NCBI GenBank assembly: GCA_012797725.1
Contig: JAAZON010000545.1
Location: 1-11,453 of the forward strand
Direction: 5' to 3'
DNA from: SAR324 cluster bacterium
Lineage (GTDB): Bacteria; Bdellovibrionota; UBA2361; JAAZON01
DNA length: 11,453 nt
A model generated the notes under the pieces. The model was not told the DNA's origin, made no database searches, and saw nothing but the letters and a program-made list of their open reading frames with translations. The translations under genes were made by a program, and so were the position numbers. This document shows positions 6,744 through 11,453 of this stretch, piece after piece. Every line of letters begins with the position of its first letter. Position 1 is the first letter of the stretch.

Positions 6744-8009
6744 TTAGAGTAGTGCGATAAAAGGAATCTCCATCTCTTGCTCATGCAATCCTCCATGCAC
6801 ACCTCGGTGATGGCATCCATAGCGTCCATTTTCATGCCATCCTACACACTTCATTTCATTGGGAAGTACCAATATATTACCCACATTTCGGAGGAATATA
6901 TCCGAACAATCTTGCTTGCCGAAAAAACCTTCTTCTATTAGATCGCTTGTCTTTATTACGAGGGCCTCTTCCCCAAGTTTGCTTTTTAATATCTCAGATG
7001 CTTGATCCAAATATTCGGGTTTTACATGCAAGAAAAGGTCTCTTTCCCCTCCACAGGGAACCAACAATTTTCCTTGTTTGTTTCTAACAAGCCAGGTCGA
7101 AAGTTCTGGTAGACGTTTATCGATGTAAATCGTTTCTTTGGGATCCACATCTATTTGCCCATGATCAGCCGTGATTAGAATTAGTGTGTCATCTGACATC
7201 CTTCGGATCTTAACGAGGAAACCCTCAAGCGCATTGAGAAATGCATCAATCTCCTTTCGATTTTCTGCAGATGATGGCCCAAATTCATGCGATACTGAGT
7301 CAATACCTGGGTAATAAAAGCTTATAAAACTCATGTCTTTTATCTGTTCATTGAGTTCAGCAAGATTATCTAGACCATCTTTAAGCTTCTTATAAGCAAT
7401 AGGTGTGGCATGTTCGCAGACTCTTTTATTGTATGAGCTGTTTACAAAATCTTCAGGGCAATAATAAGCAGTTAATATCCCCTTCTTTTCCAAACGTTCA
7501 AGGAATCGCCCCTCAGGAAGCACTTTTTCCGGCAGTATTCCCGCTTCTTTGAGAGTTTCGGGACGATTGCTCTCAGCGACTGCATCATCGCCATAGCTAA
7601 ACATCAGGGCACAAATGACTTCATCAACGCGTTTTTCATAATAAGTCCATTCATAAACTCCATGCTGACCTACCTCCTCTCCTGTATAAAGTGTAGTAAC
7701 ATGCGCCGCTGTGGTGGATGGAAACTGAGATAATAATTTTATGCAAGAACTATCATTAATGAGAGAATTTAAGAATAAAGATCTATCTCTATGTCGTTCC
7801 ATTAGATGAAAACCAAATGCATCGACTAAAATGAGTATTATTTTTTTTCTTTCTTTAAGAAGACTTTCAATTCCATTCCGAGATTGAGGTGTTTGTGATT
7901 TTAAAAATAGTCCTTCAATTGAAGAGGGTATTGCAGAGAAGCAAAAGTTGTCATAACAAGGCCTCCGAAAGCACTTGCTAAATTGTATGTGCCCGCAAGT
8001 TCTATCCAT
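6744..8009 (-). CDS. Alkaline-phosphatase-superfamily phosphodiesterase / nucleotide-pyrophosphatase-like protein
   Basis: This is a metal-dependent hydrolase of 421 residues in the type I phosphodiesterase/nucleotide pyrophosphatase branch. The full metal and nucleophile set is visible: D63 in LILVDAFG, T100 in FPSTTAAH (nucleophile), D237 and H241 in GIDSVSH, D282-H283 in TADHGQ, and H405 in GVHGG. The family acts on phosphodiester, pyrophosphate or phosphonate bonds; the substrate here is unknown. There is no signal peptide, so it is probably cytoplasmic. The start at 8009 is chosen because the open frame upstream runs straight through a tRNA-Arg; the apparent longer N-terminus is tRNA translated by accident. 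CFSAIPSSI near residues 23-31 looks like the normal family N-terminus and supports this start. The SD is weak (TTTAGAG). The gene lies 46 bases after the tRNA and 138 before the DprE1-like operon, on the same strand, so it may share transcription with either. Confidence 0.83.
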   Translation of the reverse strand: MDRTCGHIQFSKCFRRPCYDNFCFSAIPSSIEGLFLKSQTPQSRNGIESLLKERKKIILILVDAFGFHLMERHRDRSLFLNSLINDSSCIKLLSQFPSTTAAHVTTLYTGEEVGQHGVYEWTYYEKRVDEVICALMFSYGDDAVAESNRPETLKEAGILPEKVLPEGRFLERLEKKGILTAYYCPEDFVNSSYNKRVCEHATPIAYKKLKDGLDNLAELNEQIKDMSFISFYYPGIDSVSHEFGPSSAENRKEIDAFLNALEGFLVKIRRMSDDTLILITADHGQIDVDPKETIYIDKRLPELSTWLVRNKQGKLLVPCGGERDLFLHVKPEYLDQASEILKSKLGEEALVIKTSDLIEEGFFGKQDCSDIFLRNVGNILVLPNEMKCVGWHENGRYGCHHRGVHGGLHEQEMEIPFIALL

Positions 8010-8055
8010 AAACTCTAAATTCTCGACAATGGCCCTAGATAGAGATTTTACAAAA

Positions 8056-8132
<77 letters not shown>

Positions 8133-8164
8133 GCAAATAAGGCAAATCCTTGAAACTTATTTGC
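8133..8164 (-). repeat. Perfect 9-bp inverted repeat directly abutting the tRNA-Arg 5' end
   Basis: On the minus strand GCAAATAAG and CTTATTTGC flank a 14-base loop, and the second arm ends on the base just before tRNA position 1. In the precursor transcript this would be a leader hairpin whose foot lies at the RNase P cleavage site. The symmetry is exact; a role in processing or transcription is inference, and a DNA-level protein site is the alternative. Confidence 0.5.
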
Positions 8165-8320
8165 TTAGCTTAGCCTGAAGGTGGCTTGAAATACAATATT
8201 TAGGTTTGAAACGTTTTTCCAGATAAAAACTCGCTTATTCTAACAAACCGGAAATTAGTTACACCACTCTTGCAATGTGATAACTCTCTCAAAGCACTCT
8301 GCCTCATTTAGATTTTTTTC

Positions 8321-9428
8321 ATGATTCTAAAAACCCAAAGAGTCTTTTTCGCAGTTTTATTACTTGTTCCGTGCATTGTTCGGTCCGGCCTAAGTGAAGC
8401 CCTTCAGGAAATAATAATAATAGGAATAATTATTCCTTCAACCGGTGCGGCTACTAAAGCAGGAGATATAGTAAAGAATGGCGCTGAATTAGCAATTAAG
8501 AATTTTAAGTCATTTGATGTGGCATCAGACAAAACATGCAGTAGTTTCGGCAAGAGGTTTAAACTCCTCATTGAAGACACTGCTTCTGAGACAAAAAATG
8601 CCGTAGCAGCATTTAATAAACTTTATGCAAATGATGGCTACGCTTTTTCCTAACAACAATTAGCAGTGCAGTAATGGCTTTGACGCCTCTTGCTGAAGCA
8701 AGAAAAGCCTCGCTTTTTGCAGATGTTGCACATCCTGAGATGACAAGAGATCCTTGCTTCATCTTGCGGCATTTAAATCTTGCAGATCTTGATGCGCAAA
8801 GCATGTCCGGGAAGGCTAAAAAAAAAGCTCACCAAAAAATGTGGGGATATTTTATCAAGAGGACAATTGGGAAATCATATATGAAAAAGCTTTGCGAGGA
8901 CTTCTTGAAAACAGAGGCGTTAAGGTTTCTTCTAAGTCTAGAATCCCACAGGACCCTGACCTTGAGATTTTTCTTACAAAATTACATCTTTTATCACTTG
9001 ATTCGATAGTCATAGTGCTGTTTGGAGTTACCGCAGGAGAAGCTATCAAGAGAGTTAACCAACTTGGCTTTTCGGGTGAGATCTTTGCTCCAAACGGCTT
9101 TGCTTTAAGTCCTGATGCAATAAAGGTTGCCGGCTCTTATGAAGAAGGAATATGGTATCAGACATATTCTGAAAGCTTAGACCATAGTCGCGCATATGAA
9201 TATGTTTTCGGAAATGAAGCTCCACTGCTTGGCACCATGTCTTATACTAATCTGAAGATTCTGGCCCATGCAGTTGACAAAACTTCGAGTCTTGATCCTG
9301 AGATTATCGTTAAATATTTATAATCACTTAGGCATTTTGAAGGCCGTTATGAGACTCCAAGGATCAACTCTCAAGGCGATATTATTATCAAGACACACTT
9401 GAAGCGCTTCAGTCAAGAAAGCCGCTGA
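8321..9428 (+). pseudogene. Degenerate branched-chain-amino-acid-type ABC transporter substrate-binding protein (Peripla_BP_6)
   Basis: This is a full-length but broken gene for a periplasmic binding protein of the LivK / Peripla_BP_6 type. The N-terminus has a Sec signal peptide (residues about 1-26), then IGIIIPSTGAATKAGDIVKNGAELA, here noted only by its first part, IGIIIPSTG, and a NGAELA segment typical of the family. Reading moves back one base at a T5 run (8644-8648), continuing with FFLTTISSAVMALTPLAEA. It moves back again at an A9 run (8818-8826), continuing with PKNVGIFYQEDNW. An in-frame TAA at 9321-9323 then interrupts ...IVKYL, and the same frame goes on for 34 codons (SLRHFEGRYETPRINSQGD, then IIIK) to a TGA at 9426. 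Repairing the lesions gives about 369 residues, the normal family length. No Shine-Dalgarno precedes the ATG, and no permease or ATPase gene is nearby. The indels could be sequencing slips at homopolymers, but the nonsense codon is harder to explain that way. Confidence 0.85.
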
Positions 9429-9536
9429 TTTCCATCTCCTTAAAGTAGCTTGAGCGTACTAGATATTTTCTATACAGATCTTCTAAACTTCTATTGATTT
9501 TTAACTAAGGAAGCACTGCTGTCAGATATTTTCCAT

Positions 9537-10229
9537 CTATGCTTCTGGCACTTCAAAATTCCAAGGTACTTTTCTAGTGTCTGTTCGAGCCTCACTTAGA
9601 TCTTCTGGAAGACTACTATGTCCATTGGTGTTGTCTGATAGACTTCTTAAGATTCGAACAGAAGTCCCTTGTCCATTATTACTAATATGGACTTCATCAG
9701 CCCCACTACATGCCATAAGCAACCCCCCTCCAAGAGAACCTTTGTTATTATGAGGGTCTATAGGTCCTTCCTCAGAATGAAAAGGAATCAAATTCCTAAT
9801 ACTTTTTATTCCCCTACCAAAATCGGCAATTTCGAAAATAAAAACCCTAGTATTAACTTGAGGGCGCATTAAAACATAAGACTCTATCTGTACATAAATT
9901 GGATCACCCTTTGCGTACGCATGTTTGTACACATTCGTTAATACTTCTGCAAAGGCTATTTCCAGTGACGATCTCCTGACATCTTCCACGCCTATTTGCT
10001 CGAGCAATAACCGAAAGTTGTGCCGAATTTCTCTTAATCTTAATTCTGAATCTAATATGACTTTGTAGGGATGTTCTCCATCAGCAATGCAAACAGGTTC
10101 AGCGTCATCGGGTATTCTTTTTAGTGATTCACGTACATAAAGATTTCGAGGATGATGTATCTTTGGCATTACCAAGTACTTCAAGCCTTCCCCATGGTTG
10201 ATGTAGCCATCGCTTGCAATCGTAACCAT
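9537..10229 (-). CDS. RsbW/SpoIIAB-type ATP-binding protein (HATPase_c), possible anti-sigma or switch kinase
   Basis: This 230-residue protein carries a stand-alone GHKL ATPase domain. The N-box is E95-VLTN99-VYKH103, the G1 box is ADFGRGI (135-141), the G2 box is the glycine-rich LGGGLLM (166-172), and QGTSVRI follows (187-193). This is the layout of serine-kinase anti-sigma factors such as RsbW and SpoIIAB, which bind ATP and phosphorylate an STAS partner. The domain spans about 55-195. The first 50 residues and a polar tail of about 35 residues are extra; RsbW proteins are usually 140-160 residues. No sigma factor, STAS protein or PP2C phosphatase lies in the window, so partners must be encoded elsewhere. 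The SD before the chosen ATG (GAAGAA) is weak; an internal ATG 20 codons in, before PKIHHP, is an alternative start. A stand-alone gene, 86 bases after speE on the same strand. Confidence 0.82.
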   Translation of the reverse strand: MVTIASDGYINHGEGLKYLVMPKIHHPRNLYVRESLKRIPDDAEPVCIADGEHPYKVILDSELRLREIRHNFRLLLEQIGVEDVRRSSLEIAFAEVLTNVYKHAYAKGDPIYVQIESYVLMRPQVNTRVFIFEIADFGRGIKSIRNLIPFHSEEGPIDPHNNKGSLGGGLLMACSGADEVHISNNGQGTSVRILRSLSDNTNGHSSLPEDLSEARTDTRKVPWNFEVPEA

Positions 10230-10315
10230 TGCCGAATTCTTCGTAATCTTTAAAAGGATAGGTAATACGTTAACATAACCCTATCACTAGCTCAATATAT
10301 CAATGACCAATTAAC

Positions 10316-11167
10316 TTAGCATATTTGTGAGGTCTTAATAAATTTCTTTGCAAATGGCGGAATTACAAATGAGGCCTTGTGCATCTCCAGTGAATAATAT
10401 TTAAGATCCGAAACCAAGCGCTTCGGGTCAGGGCTACAACTATAGGGATTTACTTGATCGGACAAGAATGTGAAACCAATAATTCCCGAAGGATAAGTTG
10501 GAATTGAAATCCAATAGTAACCGTATTCCCTAAACACCTCAGGAATAAATTCGTACAACGCACTTATGGTTTCTTTGTGATATTGAAAGCTCTCCGCCTG
10601 TGTAACTGCAATTCCTCCTGGTTTCAAGGCTTTTTTGATTGAGGTATAGAAATCCTTGGCAAACAAGACCGCCCCTGGGCCTACTGGATCTGTAGAATCA
10701 ACCAAGATGACATCAAACGATTCACTGTGATCTCTAATAAATTTCGCTCCGTCAGAATGAAAAACTCTCACACGACAATCCGAAAATGAACATGCGAGCT
10801 GTGGAAAGTATTCTTTGGACATTTCTGTTACTTTTTCATCTATGTCACAAACTATGGCTTCTTTAACAGAAGCATGCTTAAGCACTTCTCGCAACGCGCC
10901 TCCGTCCCCTCCTCCCACAATTAAAACCTTTTCTGGCTTAGGATGACTCATCATGGGCACGTGCGCAATCATTTCGTGATAGCAGAACTCATCTCGATCC
11001 GTGAACATTATGACACCATCAAGCAGAAACATTCGCCCAAATGATTGAGTTTCTACTATCTCAAGTCTTTGATATTTAGTTTGGAAACTCTCCAGCACTT
11101 TGTTGACTCTTACTTTCAGAGCCCGCCCTTCTTTGAGTTCTAATTCTTCATCAAGCCAAAGTTCCAT
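10316..11167 (-). CDS. speE: Spermidine synthase (polyamine aminopropyltransferase)
   Basis: The enzyme transfers an aminopropyl group from decarboxylated S-adenosylmethionine to putrescine in the cytoplasm. The N-terminal beta domain (1-60) contains QRLEIVETQSFGRMFLLDG, with YHEMIAHVPM (63-72) after it. The Rossmann methyltransferase-like core has VLIVGGGDGG (81-90), D110 at the end of the second strand, and SDG (138-140). The catalytic segment is DSTDPVGP (157-164), where D157 is the expected general base. The length (283) is typical. AAAGGAACAGGAA places a good SD just before the ATG, and a sigma70-like promoter sits about 30 bases upstream. No adenosylmethionine decarboxylase or arginine/ornithine decarboxylase gene is visible next to it. 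The closing ...KTSQIC ends normally. The family and reaction are well supported; putrescine rather than another amine as acceptor is the default expectation. Confidence 0.94.
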   Translation of the reverse strand: MELWLDEELELKEGRALKVRVNKVLESFQTKYQRLEIVETQSFGRMFLLDGVIMFTDRDEFCYHEMIAHVPMMSHPKPEKVLIVGGGDGGALREVLKHASVKEAIVCDIDEKVTEMSKEYFPQLACSFSDCRVRVFHSDGAKFIRDHSESFDVILVDSTDPVGPGAVLFAKDFYTSIKKALKPGGIAVTQAESFQYHKETISALYEFIPEVFREYGYYWISIPTYPSGIIGFTFLSDQVNPYSCSPDPKRLVSDLKYYSLEMHKASFVIPPFAKKFIKTSQIC

Positions 11168-11199
11168 TTCCTGTTCCTTTCGAATTTTTTTTGATCAGT

Positions 11200-11228
11200 C
11201 TTATATCCGATACAATTTTCTTATTCAA
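11200..11228 (-). promoter_or_regulatory. Sigma70-like promoter of speE
   Basis: On the minus strand TTGAAT (11228-11223) and TATAAG (11205-11200) are separated by exactly 17 bases, matching four or five of six and five of six consensus positions respectively. The start site would fall near 11193, giving a leader of about 26 bases before the ATG. This is the clearest promoter in the window. The rest of 11234-11453 is AT-rich and holds no gene I can support. Confidence 0.55.
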
Positions 11229-11233
11229 GAAAA
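11216..11233. repeat. Palindrome overlapping the -35 box of the speE promoter (possible operator)
   Basis: TTTTCTT and AAGAAAA are perfect 7-bp arms around ATTC. The symmetry covers the entire -35 hexamer at 11223-11228, so a bound repressor would block RNA polymerase. The arms are almost pure A/T plus one C-G pair, so a chance palindrome in AT-rich intergenic DNA is possible. Confidence 0.35.
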
Positions 11234-11453
11234 CAATCCAAAGCTGTTTTTTAGTCAAAGAGCACGTTGTTTTATCATTTTTAAACTCTTTCCACTGATA
11301 AAAAGCTCCTAAACAAATACTACTAGAGATTTCCTACTCTTTTTGTCCTATATTTGACCTTATTAAGAATCTTTTTGCGATTACCTCGAAAATGATTAAT
11401 GCCTGCAAAGTTATTTGGATTTTTGATCATGAACACTGAAGCCTTGCTTAAAA

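Noticed and set aside
8674..9009. Separate short plus-strand gene inside the binding-protein region.
   Set aside because: Its first part is the middle of the degenerate binding-protein gene in shifted frame; beyond the A9 run it is out-of-frame translation.
8841..9323. Independent 160-residue protein starting at a GTG.
   Set aside because: It continues the Peripla_BP_6 fold of the preceding fragments, has no Shine-Dalgarno, and the family sequence extends both before the GTG and after the TAA.
11323..11453. Lys/Arg-rich minus-strand open frame of about 43 codons entering from the right edge.
   Set aside because: It is short, basic and unrecognised in AT-rich DNA; nothing distinguishes it from chance.
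11429..11453. ATG followed by eight open codons (MNTEALLK) at the right edge on the plus strand.
   Set aside because: It is too short to judge and lacks a clear Shine-Dalgarno; it could be the start of a gene divergent from speE but cannot be supported here.

Overview
The window looks like chromosomal DNA from a moderately AT-rich Gram-negative-type bacterium. The evidence is a peptidoglycan transglycosylase, a GtrB-type glycosyltransferase, and a tRNA with its CCA tail encoded. The gene mix would suit a Bdellovibrionota or other 'deltaproteobacterial' lineage, but the sequence does not fix the taxon and this is only a guess. No transposase, integrase, CRISPR array or phage structural module is visible.

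Layout. Positions 1-238 hold a weak hairpin and a possible promoter. They lead into a plus-strand SLT-type lytic transglycosylase that has no signal peptide and ends in an EF-hand-like loop (239-1192). It converges on a tight five-gene minus-strand operon (6605 down to 1278): DprE1-like FAD oxidase, DprE2-like SDR, GtrB/DPM1-type GT2 glycosyltransferase, FAD-dependent amine-oxidase-fold oxidoreductase, and UPF0104/LPG-synthase-type membrane protein. The internal spacings are 3, 1 and 6 bases, then a 4-base overlap. The likely theme is a lipid-linked sugar: epimerisation of a polyprenyl-phospho-pentose by the DprE1/E2 pair, plus glycosyl transfer and movement at the membrane.

Upstream on the same strand lie an alkaline-phosphatase-superfamily phosphodiesterase (8009-6744) and a tRNA-Arg(CCG) (8132-8056). 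The open frame of the phosphodiesterase runs back through the tRNA, which creates a false long N-terminus. A perfect inverted repeat abuts the 5' end of the tRNA.

Positions 8321-9428 (+) are a full-length but inactivated branched-chain-amino-acid-type ABC substrate-binding protein gene. Two frameshifts, both at homopolymers, and one in-frame TAA break it. The remaining minus-strand genes are a stand-alone RsbW/SpoIIAB-type HATPase (10229-9537) and a spermidine synthase (11167-10316). The latter has a good sigma70-like promoter that overlaps a small palindrome. Positions 11168-11453 hold that promoter and no gene that can be supported.

No wholly new system is evident. The strongest candidates for follow-up are the DprE1/DprE2-GT2-FAD-UPF0104 operon outside the Actinobacteria, the Ala where mycobacterial DprE1 has its drug-target Cys, and the three-lesion pseudogene.
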